Source of the DNA: Paulinella micropora
Lineage: Eukaryota > Cercozoa > Imbricatea > Euglyphida > Paulinellidae
Reading direction: 5' to 3'
Assembly (NCBI GenBank): GCA_019918135.1
Contig: WBZZ01006556.1
Span: forward strand, 43,501 to 107,500
DNA length: 64,000 nucleotides
Positions 20,576 through 30,185 of this stretch are shown here, piece after piece. The position numbers and the translations under genes were made by a program. Within the stretch, counting starts at the first letter, position 1. The number at the start of each line of letters is the position of its first letter. The notes under the pieces were generated by a model, which made no database searches, was not told the origin of the DNA, and worked only from the letters and a program-made list of their open reading frames with translations.

Positions 20576-22870
20576 ATGCGGCTGTGCGCCTGGGTGTGGA
20601 TGCTGATGTCTGCGTCGGTGTTTGCGCGCAAGCCCCCTTGGTGTAATTGGTCCACGAGCAACCCCTTGGTCCTCACTGTGCAAATGTCTGGAGCTTCCGG
20701 GAGTTTTGAGCTCCCCGCGGAGAGCGTGGTACAACAAGGAAGCCGGCGCAGGCGGCGACAACAGCTTCAGCCTCCCCCGGAGACTGCGCCGGGCTCCTAT
20801 TATCAGGTCGATTGGGGCGATGGGTCGGGCCGCGGCCCGTGTGCCAGCCCCTGCCGCCACGAGTATGCCCGAGCCGGCAAATACCAAATCAGGGTGGACG
20901 GGCTGTTGCGGGGCTGGGCCATGACGCCGAGCTGGCACGAACGCAACGGAAACGTCTCGCAGCTGCTGAGCATTAACAAGTGGGGGGGTTTGCAACCGGC
21001 GACCGAGGGTGGCTACCACTTTTACCGGGCGCAGGGCCTGACGTCGCTGCCTCCCTTGGCACAGCTGGCTGGCGCAGAGCTGGTGCGCAACTGGAGCTAT
21101 TCTTTTGCTGAGCTGGGGCAGGCCAAGCTGCGCCTGGAGGGGCTTCGCGTCCGCGATGCAACGGACCTGACGGGCATGCTGGCTTGGTCGCCCAAGCTAG
21201 AGCCCGACGTCGGTAGCTGGGACACGTCGCGCGTCCAGAGCTTGGCGCTGACCTTTGCGGGGACCGGCGCGTCTGTTATCCCGGGGTTGGGCGCCCTGAA
21301 TACGTCTTCGTTGCTTAATGCTAGCGGAGCTTTCAGGGGCGCGGGCGCGCTGGTGGGCCCCGCCGTGTTGGACTGGGACGTACGCCGGCTACAAGACGCC
21401 AGCTACTTGTTCGCAGGCGCGCGCAGCTTCCGCGCGGATCTCAGCGCTTGGCGCCCCCGCAATCTAAGAAACTTGAACTCAATGTTTGACCAGGCCGAGA
21501 ACTTTGCCGGTGAGATCGGCAGCTGGCCTTTGCCAGCCGACGCTTCGGTTCAGAATACTTTCCGGGGGGCGACTGGCTTCGCCGGCAATTTGAGCGCTTG
21601 GTCCTATCTGAAAGCTTTTGACGAAGAGCAAACCTGTCAGGGCTTACGAGCAGGCGCCCCAAAGCTGACAAAAGCCACGCTGCCCCACCAGTGCAGAGAG
21701 GCCGGAGGAGCCGTGTCTTCTTCTTCCGCCAGCCCTGCATCTACGTCTACAATGACGCCACCGCCGCCAGCCTCGGCCTCACCGAGCGCGGGCACAAGTC
21801 CGGGCGCTAGCCCGCCGTCCCTGTCGAGTTCGGCGTCGTCGTCTAGCACGCAGTCCGTGACGCCGACGACGACGATTTCCGTGACGACCACCAACAGCCC
21901 GTCGGCGAGCGTGAGCAAAAGTCTGGGCGTTAGTGATAGCAACACCGCCAGTGGGACGCCCACGAGCAGCCCGACCCCTATGAGCAGTCTCTCGGCGTCC
22001 CCCTCTAGCTCTACGTCCCTGTCTAGCTCGGCATCGTCGTCTAGCACGCAGTCCGCGACGCCGACGATTTCCGTGACGACCACAAGCAGCCCGTCGGCGA
22101 GCGCGAGCAAAAGTCTGGGCGCTAGTGATAGCAACACCGCCAGCCGGACGCCCACGAGCAGCCCGACTCCTACGATCAGTTTTTCGGTGTTCCCCTCTAG
22201 CTCCACGTCCCTGTCGAGCTCGGCGTCTTTGTCTAGCTCGGCATCGTCGTCCAGCACGCAGTCAATGACGCCGACCCCCACGCCATCGACGTCACGGAGT
22301 TCTACCCGCAGCCCGAGCCCGTCCCCCACGCCCTCGGCGACGCCCTCGCGCAGTCCTTGCATGTACTTTGTTACGGGATCTAATCCTTGCACTAATGTTC
22401 TAACCATAAATCCCACCCTACTGGATTGGGATAGTATAGATGTTGATCCTGCAAACTCTGTTACGCAAAATGGAAATTTCATGTACATTGTTATTAATGG
22501 CTGTCTTTCACTACAGTATATCGCCACTGCTTTGTTGTACCATTCGTTGCCTTTGAGTCCACCATGGTATCTGCAAGCTGGTATTAAGTATGGCTTTTCT
22601 GCGAGCTACGAAAATACCAACGGTGCTAACGTAGATATACAATTACGCTTTTTGTACAACGGCGAGATAATTAATAGCGCAGGCTTTAGCGCTTTAGGCG
22701 CGCTGTCCACAAATACGGGCCTCCGCACTGTGACAAGTAATTTTTCTGCCGTGCTGGCTAGTAGTACCACATTCGATCAGGTACAGGTACAAATACGGAA
22801 TACTGCTGGATATTTAGGATGTTTACCCGTCAAGGCGCGTTTGTATTCTTTCAACGTTACTGCATACTAA
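20576..22870 (+). CDS. BspA-like (DUF285) secreted surface protein
   Basis: The product is 764 residues. It starts with a signal peptide (MRLCAWVWMLMSASVFA) whose first residue fixes the start at 20576. A PKD/DUF285-type beta segment follows (YQVDWGDGSG, then HEYARAGKYQIRV). BspA-like repeats occupy about residues 150-330, with the usual W-DTS-V, MF-x-A-FAG and LSAW patterns. About 220 residues of tandem Ser/Thr/Pro repeats come next, including two long near-identical copies with SLSSSASSSSTQS and ASKSLG. The C-terminal 180 residues are a separate beta-rich domain with lower GC and different codon use, possibly a later domain swap. Such proteins are adhesins or, in viruses, surface proteins. 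No membrane anchor is seen. Confidence 0.8.
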   Translation: MRLCAWVWMLMSASVFARKPPWCNWSTSNPLVLTVQMSGASGSFELPAESVVQQGSRRRRRQQLQPPPETAPGSYYQVDWGDGSGRGPCASPCRHEYARAGKYQIRVDGLLRGWAMTPSWHERNGNVSQLLSINKWGGLQPATEGGYHFYRAQGLTSLPPLAQLAGAELVRNWSYSFAELGQAKLRLEGLRVRDATDLTGMLAWSPKLEPDVGSWDTSRVQSLALTFAGTGASVIPGLGALNTSSLLNASGAFRGAGALVGPAVLDWDVRRLQDASYLFAGARSFRADLSAWRPRNLRNLNSMFDQAENFAGEIGSWPLPADASVQNTFRGATGFAGNLSAWSYLKAFDEEQTCQGLRAGAPKLTKATLPHQCREAGGAVSSSSASPASTSTMTPPPPASASPSAGTSPGASPPSLSSSASSSSTQSVTPTTTISVTTTNSPSASVSKSLGVSDSNTASGTPTSSPTPMSSLSASPSSSTSLSSSASSSSTQSATPTISVTTTSSPSASASKSLGASDSNTASRTPTSSPTPTISFSVFPSSSTSLSSSASLSSSASSSSTQSMTPTPTPSTSRSSTRSPSPSPTPSATPSRSPCMYFVTGSNPCTNVLTINPTLLDWDSIDVDPANSVTQNGNFMYIVINGCLSLQYIATALLYHSLPLSPPWYLQAGIKYGFSASYENTNGANVDIQLRFLYNGEIINSAGFSALGALSTNTGLRTVTSNFSAVLASSTTFDQVQVQIRNTAGYLGCLPVKARLYSFNVTAY

Positions 22871-23085
22871 GATACAAAACTCGTTCGATTGTCTGTTAAA
22901 TTTACGTTGTAACAGTTTCGGTTTTATTAAAACATAGTATTATACTAACAACTATACACTCAAATGTATACGAGTCTGAATTCGTGTGATCAGTAATTAC
23001 GCTTGCCCCTGCAGCTGCGACAGGCGTAACCACCGAGCACAAACAAAAAAAGCCCCCCCCCCACGTTAAAGCACGTGTCGACGCA
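22871..23085. other. AT-rich downstream region
   Basis: It continues the AT-rich composition of the 3' end of the preceding gene, with TTTTATTAAAACATAG near 22921 that could serve as a poly(A)/terminator region. No gene is seen. Confidence 0.4.
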
Positions 23086-23172
23086 GCAAATAGCGACTGT
23101 CAGGCCAAAGCAGTTGTTCCAAGGTCGATAGCTCCTCTGGCACTAACGGAAGATTGCGTTTCAGCCAGCCGA
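23086..23172 (-). pseudogene. Relic of the FG-GAP membrane protein gene
   Basis: On the minus strand it encodes 'WLKRNLPLVPEELSTLEQLL', matching 'WLERNLPLVPEELSAWEQLL' just before the transmembrane segment of the protein at 26358-28183. The DNA match covers about 85 bases. After 'EQLL' the frame is lost inside the former membrane segment. The rest of the gene is absent here. Confidence 0.7.
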
Positions 23173-23570
23173 AAGGAGCTCTGGTGAAAGGGGGGGGGCC
23201 GGTAGTTTTTCCGGGGAAACACACGCAAAGGCAATTTGGCGACAAATTTCATTTGAGAAGAAGGAAAGAGAAAAAGTCTAGCTCGCCAAGGAATGTACGA
23301 GAAAGGCACGGGGGAAGGAGGGGGGGAAGGGGGGGGGAGCAGGGGAAAGAAGGAGAAGAGGAAGAGAGGGGGAGAGGGAGGGAGGAACGTGCCCCCCCCC
23401 ACCCCTCTTCTCTTTCCCTTTCCAGTTCTTTTCCCCTGCTCCCCCCTTCTCTCCCCGCTCCCTCTTCTCGCCCCGCGGAAAGTTAAAAAAAAAAGAGAAT
23501 TTTTTTAATTAAAAGCTTGACAGAGTATTACACTTGGGCATCCCCCCCCCCCTACAAATTCAGGCCGAAA
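23173..23570. repeat. Low-complexity region with copied promoter core
   Basis: It contains GGCAATTTGGCGACAAATTT near 23230, shared with the upstream regions of the Sel1 and F-box genes. A purine-rich then pyrimidine-rich tract follows, and a degenerate 3'-end motif (AATTAAAAGCTTGACAGAGT) near 23507. No gene is seen. Confidence 0.5.
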
Positions 23571-24412
23571 ACGGGGAAAGACAACTGCGGTGTGTTTCCC
23601 ATAGAATTCTTTGCATTTCTGCGCAGCTCTCCAAGGGCTTTTGACTATTCTGAGTCAATTTGACCACCCGCGTTACAAAGACCTGCAGGCAGAAATGACG
23701 GAATTAGCGTCCATCGGGATGGTAGGTGGGCCAAGTACAACCGAGCAGGTCCCACAAGGCGAGCAGCCGCCGGGGTCTGTAGCAAAGCGCCCCAGGTTAT
23801 CGCCAGAGACCGCCGCCACCACTGCACCTGAGCAACTGGAGGTAACATTGTCAGGACTACAGGAGATTGACTAGGACGGCGGCGACATCACGCCTTTTAA
23901 TGGCAAGCAGTACTTGGATAAGATGATTGCAGAGATGCGCAAGATTCATCCAGAGCACGAGATCAATCCAAAACCTGTGTACCTTGGCTTTATTAAGCCC
24001 TTGACCAAAACCAAACAGTTTATGACAAGGGCACAGGTGCGTGCCTGGGTTATTGCACACCGCGGGATCATCTACTTCCGCGAATACTTCGACAAGAATG
24101 GCGTGCTCAAGGTCCCGTTCCACATTGATCATATTATCCCGGATTCGCTGGGCGGAGTCGACCACCCGCGCAACTACGCGCTCATGCCAGAGATCTTCAA
24201 CCAGAAATTTGCATCTTGGCGGATGCAAGTCAAGGCCGAATACATTGGTAACTTGTTTTTTTGTATACTTCCTTTTTTCTATGTCAAAAGCTCAGACGTG
24301 CGTACGTGTTTTTGTAGGTCGTACGGGAGCGCGTGCTGCAATTCTGTTTGCCAAGTACATAAAAAAGAAGTGTACAAGGGAAATGACTTTGGATGACCTC
24401 AATAAAATGTAG
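23571..24412 (+). pseudogene. Decayed duplicate of the HNH endonuclease gene
   Basis: It aligns with 17430-18763. Most of the N-terminal domain and the linker are deleted, leaving 'LLTILSQFDHPRYKDL'. A TAG interrupts the frame near 23872, just after 'SGLQEID' where the intact gene continues with WDGGD. Beyond the stop the HNH part is open and well conserved, with HIDHIIPDSLGG and downstream Asn and Lys intact, and the intron (24248-24317) and second exon (to 24412) are preserved. The C-terminal half may therefore have lost function only recently, or may be expressed from an internal Met. The copy carries its 3' flank too. Confidence 0.75.
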
Positions 24413-24803
24413 AACTTTCTGACAAAGGTATTAGTGCTATATAAATAAGGTTTTGCGGTTTCAGCCTCCTCGATCCTTTAAGCTTGGGGGACGTGCCCTC
24501 CCTTTCTCTTCTCCCTTTGCGACCGGGCCGACAAATCGGGGGGGGCGCCAAGAAAATGCAAAACAAGTTTTTTTAATTAAAACTCGAAAAAGTCTTACAC
24601 TCGACACTGCGAATTGAGTCTGGCGCTTGGGCTTTGGGCCATGTCCTAATTTTCCGGCAAAACTTAGTTTTTCAGCCATATCACACACCCATAAATTTGG
24701 CGACAAATTTCGGGACTTTAAAAAAAGAGAAAAGAACAGAGTGTTCGCCGAATCATAGTCGAGTGTGTCTCCCCCTCCCCAAAAAAAGAGCGAGCACCTC
24801 TTC
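24413..24803. repeat. Copied 5' flank of the Sel1 gene joined to a 3'-end motif
   Basis: From 24617 the sequence matches 370-530. It includes, on the minus strand, the Sel1 start codon (CAT at about 24640) and its first eight codons (MAQSPSAR), after which it runs straight into the common 3'-end motif (about 24570-24612). The arrangement looks like a Sel1-type gene whose body was deleted, leaving start and end fused. The AATTTGGCGACAAATTTC core is about 110 bases upstream of the next gene and may drive it. Confidence 0.55.
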
Positions 24804-25881
24804 ATGCCTCCCCGCCGGGGAGCCAAACGCCGGCGGCTCTCGCCGCGCGCCTTTGCGCTCTTCACCTTGCCCGACTGCCTTTGGGCCTTGGTTCGGGCCT
24901 GGCTGGGGGCCGACCAGCTGGTTAGCCTAGCTTCGACTTGTCGGGAGGCCCTGGCGCTGTGCCGACGACCGTCTTTTTGGCTGGGCTTTCAACCACCCCA
25001 GTTTGAGCTGAGGGATCCGGTCTGCCGGAAAATACTCACTGTTTACCGCCGCCTGTGCCTGGCCACCAAGACGGCGCTGGACGTTGTGTACTGTGCTGCT
25101 GACCAAACCAGAATCACTAGCCGGCTCTTGCGCGGCCTTCATGTGCGCGAGCTGAACTACCAGGGCGATGAGGTCGGGGAAGCAGACCCCGGCCTGGCTC
25201 GGCTGTTATCGTGTAGACGCGTTTTTAACCGAGACTCCTCCGCCCACCCGCGATTGCTGGCTGTCCTCTCCTTTCAGGTCACCCTCCTGCGGACGTGACA
25301 GCACTGCCGTCGGCCTGCTGCAGCTACGCCAGCTCCAGAGCCTCAAGCTCAAGGTCTCAATGGTCGACGGGACATTACTGCACGTGCTGGCTTGCCTGTC
25401 GCTGATCGCGCCTCGTGCGCTGTCCTATGGTGGGAACCGAAGAACTGCCCCAGCTCGCAGCTCTCCGCGAGCTCAGTCTGCGAGATTGCGAGCACATGAG
25501 GATCTAGCGCCGCTGGGGCTTTGTATGGGGCTGGAAGTACTAGCTTTTGTTCACTGGACACACCCTTTGGACCTGAGCAAACTGCTACCTATGCCGTCGC
25601 TACAGGAGTTGTGTCTGTATGACTGTGCGCATCTGGAGGATTTTGGCGAGCTACAGCACTTACCCGAGCTGCGCCAAGTGACGGTTGCTTACTGTACAGG
25701 TTTGGCCTTGGAAAAGATAGCCTCCTTGCTAGTTCAGCCCCCGGATTCGCTGCGCACGTTGTATTTGCAAGAACATAAACAGTCCGCGCCTCATTCGTTG
25801 GTGAAAACCGCTGCCTCGGCGGGCAGTAGGGTGGAACTGCTGTACAACAACCAGCTTATCTACCAGCCCACCCCGCCCTGA
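24804..25881 (+). pseudogene. F-box/leucine-rich-repeat gene with frameshifts
   Basis: The ATG at 24804 starts a basic N-terminus (MPPRRGAKRRR) followed by an F-box (LPDCLWALVRAWLGADQLV, then LASTCREA, residues about 22-55). F-box proteins recruit targets to SCF ubiquitin ligases through Skp1. LRR-like sequence follows but changes frame: the first frame stops at 25298; the next (from about 25265) contains LRQLQSLKLK; a third holds LPQLAALRELSLRDCEHM near 25440-25505; then the second resumes with LPMPSLQELCLYDCAHLEDF. At least three frame changes are needed, so the gene is broken. An intron ending at TCCTTTCAG (about 25278) could account for one. Its 3' end is copied at 743-833. Confidence 0.65.
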
Positions 25882-26357
25882 ACTCTCGCGGAAAATCTCG
25901 AAACTCAAGAGTAGCAACACTTTATTCGTAGGCCGGTTGCCAAAAAAAGGCAATGCCCCCCAATTTCTCAACCATATCACACCACGAAAATTTGGCGACA
26001 AATTCCAGGCCTAAAGAAAAGCAGCGAGTCTAGTTCGCTAAATCCCACCAGGGTGTGTCTCCTCCCCTCCCCTATCTCTTCTATCGCCCCTATCTCTTTC
26101 GTCGCCCCTCTCCCCCCAAAAAGAGTGCTTGTTTGATACAGTCGAAAAAGGCCATGTACAAGGGCTTTTCGGCAAAGCCGAGCTTTCAGCCATATCACAT
26201 TCCTCAAGAGTAATTAAATAAAGTATTCGTGACTTTTTTTTTAATAACTGCTGCTACGAGCAGACCTTTTAGGCTGGCGGGCACTTTCGCCGAAAAACAG
26301 TGTTTAAGTCTTTTTACCATGTTGTCGAGCCAGCACCACTTGGGGTCTCCGCCGACA
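25882..26357. repeat. Intergenic with copied promoter core
   Basis: It carries another version of the Sel1/F-box upstream segment (CATATCACACCACGAAAATT, then GGCGACAAATTCC, about 25970-26010), a tract related to CTATCTCTTCTATCGCCCC, and further degenerate copies. No gene is seen. Confidence 0.5.
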
Positions 26358-28183
26358 CTACATAAGGGCACACGGCTCTCTTTCTTCTCGCGTGCGTGCC
26401 CCCTGCCACCGCAGTTGCATAGCTTGATTTTGCAATCGGCTACATTCGTCGTCCCCTAGGCCTGTGCTGCGCAGGCTCCACTCTACCGTCTCGAGCTCGC
26501 GGTCCAGCGCCACGGTTGTCCTGCGCGCTTCTTCTGCAGCGCGTACCGACGCCGCTTCGGGGGTCGTGCTTGATTCGCTAGGGCCCGGGCTGTCGCAGCC
26601 TTTTTCCAACGTATGGTTGCAAAACAGGGCCAAATAACACACGCAGAAGCAAATAGACACTATCAGACCAAGCAGTTGCTCCCAGGCCGATAGCTCCTCG
26701 GGCACTAACGGGAGATTACGTTCCAGCCAGAAAACGTGGTCGCCGTCGCAGCCTGGCCACGGCAGGCACGGCGACCCGTACAGGACCCCCGCCAGGCCCG
26801 CCAGCGCCACGCTGGCCACGGGACCGCGCCGGGCTTCGTGGGTGTAGACGCGAGGAGCCTCGTCCTCATACCAGTCCAAACCTTGGGCCGCCTCCCGGTT
26901 GTACATTCTGGCCACACCGTGGCGCCGGCTTTTGGCGCCCGTGCCTTGATCCCACTGAAAATCCCAGTAGGCGCCCACCACGGCCCGCAAACCATCGTCT
27001 GCCAGCGCGAGCGAACTGCCAAACAGGTCGCTGTTGGCTCCGGTGCAAGCCTCGCTCTCGTTGTGGCACTCGAGGAAGACGTTTTTAATCTTGCCGCTGT
27101 CAGACATCTGTTGCCGCCACTCGCTACACACTAACCGCTTTTGGTTGTATATTTGCGCGCCCTCATAGTACGTCGCGACGTTCATAGGCCAGACCCGCCT
27201 GTAATAAAAGACGTGCACAGAGCCGCAGGTAGAGCCCACGTACATGGTATCACCTGCGTTAGGAGCGCCTACCAGAACCGTGCCATTCTTGGACGCCAGC
27301 GCAAAGCCGGAATGTGCATGCAGAGGAACCAGGGGCTTGAGGAAGTCCATCAGGTACCACAGCCCGTCCGTAGCGCGTGACAGCCAGTACACAATGCCCG
27401 TGTCGTTGCAGCGCAGGTCTTGGTACAGCTGCGGCTCGGCCTCGGTGAGGCACGCATCGTCCCAGGGCGCGCCCACAAAGACGTTTCCTGTTTCGTCCAG
27501 AGCCACGGCAAAGCCAAAGCCATCGGGGCGTTCATACCTCGGTTGCAATGTATGCTGGAGAGTCCAGGGCTCATGGACGCTTGCCCGGCCGAACAGGTGC
27601 GCCGAGCCGCGCGCGTGCCAGCCGTCGGTGGGCAGGTCCGGCGTGCTTGCCACCTCTGCCAGGGGTTGTGTCAGGGGCGCACCCACGAGCGCCTCTGAAA
27701 AACCTAGAGCGACGGCCCAGCCAAAACCCAGCGCGTCCTCGCCCCTTGCAGTACCTGCCGCTGCCGCCAACTACCATCTTCCCCGAGAGCAAAGATATAA
27801 GCAAGGCCTCGTTCGCCGCACGACTCGTTCCCCCGCGCGCAGGCTACGGCCAGGGGCGCGCCCACCAGCAGGGAATCATTGGTCAGTGCCACGGACCAGC
27901 CGAAATTAGAGTAGGGGCTCTCTGGGTACGGGCGTAGCACAGTGTCGTTGCGCCAGCTCCCGTTGACACGCGCGAAGACGTGCACGGCTCCGCACGTGTC
28001 ATTCGTCGCCGACTCGCAAGGCTCCGCTGGAGCTCCCACCGCCGCCCAAGCGCTTGACATGGCCACTGCCTTCCCGGCCAATGCGCTAGCTTCTTGCCAA
28101 TGGAAGATTTCCCTGTACCAAGACGAGGCCCCCGTCACCGCCAGCCAGCCAAACAAGACGGACAGCCAGAGCGACCCTTGCAT
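26358..28183 (-). CDS. FG-GAP (integrin-alpha-like) membrane protein, one frameshift
   Basis: The ATG at 28183 starts a signal peptide (MQGSLWLSVLFGWLAVTGAS). The ectodomain has repeated FG-GAP blades: a W-A-AVGAP or FGWSVAL-x5-LLVGAP pattern, then domain-closing 'VHVF' strands. Further blades are FGFAVALDETGNVFVGAP, GFALASKNGTVLVGAP and GSSLALADDGLRAVVGAY. A membrane segment (LLGLIVSICFCVCYLALF) and a tail of about 80 residues follow. The topology is that of an integrin alpha chain, though much shorter. The frame shifts once near 27750, in a run of four G: the upstream frame ends in 'ARTRWVLAGPSL' while the downstream one gives 'EDALGFGWAVAL'. One missing G would explain it, so this is either a recent frameshift or a sequencing error. 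Confidence 0.7.
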
Positions 28184-28486
28184 GCTAACACAGCCTGAGT
28201 GCAAACAACGCGAGAGAGAGAAAGATGACATTAAATCTTATTCTTTTTCTGTTCCTTGAGCCCCCCCCCCCGCCCCGACCCACCGGCTTTCTCTCTTTCT
28301 GTCGTAGAAGGGGCTTCTGCGCTCTTCCCCTTCCCTATCCCTTCCCTTGTTCTTTCAGCCTCCCCCCCCCTCGGACTCAGGAGGGGGGTAAGGAAAAAGG
28401 GCAAAAAAGGGGCGCTCCCCTTGCTCACCTTGGTAAGCTCAAAAAAAAGTGTACATATTTTGGCTCCGGGAGACGCGAGCACAAGA
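28184..28486. other. Intergenic between divergent genes
   Basis: The upstream regions of the FG-GAP gene (minus) and the next gene (plus) share this space. It contains C-rich homopolymer DNA near 28260 and a G/C-rich inverted stretch near 28355-28395. GTGTACATATTTTGG near 28449 is a possible TATA-containing segment about 35 bases before the downstream ATG. Confidence 0.35.
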
Positions 28487-28963
28487 ATGCAGGCTACGTC
28501 TCAAGAACCCTCGCGGGAGGTCACGGCCGCCAAGCTTGACGATGGCGTTGATTTCCGGCTGAACCCCTTGGTGTTGGGCTTGGGCCCCGCACAATTCAAG
28601 GACGCGCGCCAATGTCACGGAGTGTACTGCATTGTCGACTGCATTGCTATCTTTCTGTCTTGCTCTCAAGAGCATGCCAAGGAAATCTTCCATTACGTGG
28701 CAAGCGGGGTCAAATGCGGCGACTTGGCTTGCCAGTGGCACGCGTTTCCTCCCGACGACGACGACCAGTCCGTTCTTTGTACTACGCTGCCTGCCCTGCG
28801 TGTGATCCTCACGCTAGCGGCACTAGCTAACAAAGTATATTGGCACACTATGGCTCGACGGTCTTACACTGGGGAGGGGCGGGCGCTGAACAACCAGGAG
28901 CAACAGAGCCAGCCCGGAAATGAGGGAGGGGGAGGGAGCAGCTCCGACTTACTTTGTTCCTAG
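28487..28963 (+). CDS. Small protein sharing the HNH protein's N-terminal domain
   Basis: The 158-residue product starts at the ATG at 28487; in-frame codons upstream have no ATG and lie in repeat DNA. Residues 25-120 follow the N-terminal domain of the HNH protein at 17134: 'LGPAQFKD...HGVYCIVDCIAIFLSCS' aligns with 'LAPKDFAK...PGEYFCIADAISFFTECS', and 'CTTLPALRVILTL' with 'CTNLQGLLTILSQ'. The layout (a G-x-Y/F-x-I-x-D core followed by helices) is reminiscent of BRO-N/KilA-N-type DNA-binding domains, but I cannot assign it firmly. The C-terminus is Gln/Gly/Ser-rich. It has no nuclease domain, so it could be a regulator related to the HNH gene. Confidence 0.6.
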   Translation: MQATSQEPSREVTAAKLDDGVDFRLNPLVLGLGPAQFKDARQCHGVYCIVDCIAIFLSCSQEHAKEIFHYVASGVKCGDLACQWHAFPPDDDDQSVLCTTLPALRVILTLAALANKVYWHTMARRSYTGEGRALNNQEQQSQPGNEGGGGSSSDLLCS

Positions 28964-29440
28964 TAGCTTTTGATGTCAATCCCATCAATCCGACAAACAA
29001 ACCTAGCCACCAAATCAAGCGCGGCGCCCCCCCGCAGAGCATCCGCACGCTGGACCAGTGGTTTGATCTAGAACAATGTACCTGTATTGTTTAAAACACT
29101 ATTAAGAGTAATCCTGCATGGGGCGACAAGAAGGGAAATGGACAGGGGAGACGAGGCACAAGAACAATGTAAAAGGAGAGGGGGGGGGGTGCCTCCCCCA
29201 GAGGTGTGCGTTCCAATGACAAGAAGAGAGAAGAAACGATTCTGTCAAATGCTTATTAAAAAATTGTGACCTCCCCTTTTTCTCGCCTTCCCAAAAAAAA
29301 GAAGATCTCGATGCCTCTGCTAACGATGGTAGTGGCCGCGGCTACGGGTAAGGACAGAACAGCTCGATTGATTTGACAGAGAGAACAGCTAGCAAGGAAA
29401 AAAGAAAACAAAATCCTGGGTGCACGCCGTGTGTGTGTAT
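28964..29440. other. Intergenic, no gene seen
   Basis: Mixed-composition DNA includes GTTTAAAACACTATTAAGAG near 29089 and an AAATGCTTATTAAAAAATTG stretch near 29249. I find no convincing reading frame, tRNA or repeat copy. Confidence 0.4.
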
Positions 29441-29677
29441 ATGCGTGTGGTAGCTAGCACGCTGGGCGCCACGGCCAGCGCGGCCGCCATGTCAGGAGCA
29501 CTGGCTACAACCGCCGGCGGCGGGGCCGGTGGGGGTGTTTTGTTTGCATTGTGGGGCGCGACGACTGTAGTGTTGCTCCTGACCTCTTGCTGGACCCTGG
29601 CGTGTCGACTAGCCAACGCCTTCTTTGCGCCGGCGTCTTCGGGGCGCCGCAGCATCCAAGCCACATTTTTTTATTAA
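29441..29677 (+). CDS. Small glycine/alanine-rich membrane protein (ISG12-like pattern)
   Basis: The 78-residue product begins MRVVASTLGATASAAAM and is almost entirely hydrophobic: a Gly/Ala-rich helix (STLGATASAAAMSGALATTA), a GGGAGGG turn, then GVLFALWGATTVVLLLTSCW and a short basic tail. The glycine/alanine-spaced first helix followed by a second membrane helix recalls the ISG12/IFI6 family of small mitochondrial or ER membrane proteins, but the match is by pattern only. A TTTTTTTATTAAAA stretch at the stop and a GACTTTGTCAAAAGCTTTTG dyad near 29708 form its 3' flank. Codons from 29420 are open but lack an ATG. Confidence 0.45.
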   Translation: MRVVASTLGATASAAAMSGALATTAGGGAGGGVLFALWGATTVVLLLTSCWTLACRLANAFFAPASSGRRSIQATFFY

Positions 29678-29786
29678 AACCGGACCCAAGTGGATTTTTG
29701 CCACGACTTTGTCAAAAGCTTTTGATTAAAAATTAGCACTCCCTCCCCCCCCCCCGCCAGCCCGCGCAAGCGGGGTTGGGTGAGTG

Positions 29787-30180
29787 TTAGTAGTAATGCC
29801 GGATCGATCCACAGCTGTCACATCTGTCGCAGAGGCGCAACGGGGGGCTGGCGTACGGCCTTCTCCGCCGGAGCCGAGAACGACTGCGGACAGCTAAGGA
29901 ACGCAGATCGACCAGGACGGCTCCGCTCCAATATAAGTCCGACAGCCTGTTCAGAACCTCGACAAAAACAAGTTCTCTGACCGCGGCTTCAATACTACCC
30001 ATGCTCAGTTTGGAAGGGGGTATGTCCACTGCGAGGCCCAGGAACCATTCCCGTTCGTAGTTTCCGCACTCTACACAGCAGACTTCGGGGTCAGTACACA
30101 CGAGCTCTAAGCCTATATCTGTCTCGCGCCTTATGGAGCTGTATAAATAGGAGACATTCAGGCTGGTTTCCAAGAACTCG
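29787..30180 (-). pseudogene. C-x2-C domain fragment related to the F-box protein C-terminus
   Basis: On the minus strand the peptide 'GYGEFLETSLNVSY...', with CCVECGNYEREWFLGL and EAAVRELVFVEVLNRL, parallels the C-terminal domain of the F-box protein at 35299-36050 ('GYAERIATSLEFYW', 'ECEKCGSLNISAWLRL', 'IEAMLKRMISKQMLNFL'). The central C-x2-C and the spacing to the following helices agree. Upstream of 'GYGEF' the frame enters a GGGGGGCATGCCCCCC hairpin (about 30186-30205) and has no F-box. Downstream it ends in low-complexity Arg/Ser. It is most likely a truncated paralogue. Confidence 0.5.
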
Positions 30181-30185
30181 CCGTA

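Noticed and set aside
21637-22527. 296-codon minus-strand frame
   Set aside because: It mirrors the Ser/Thr repeats of the BspA-like gene and has only Val/Asp/Leu low complexity.
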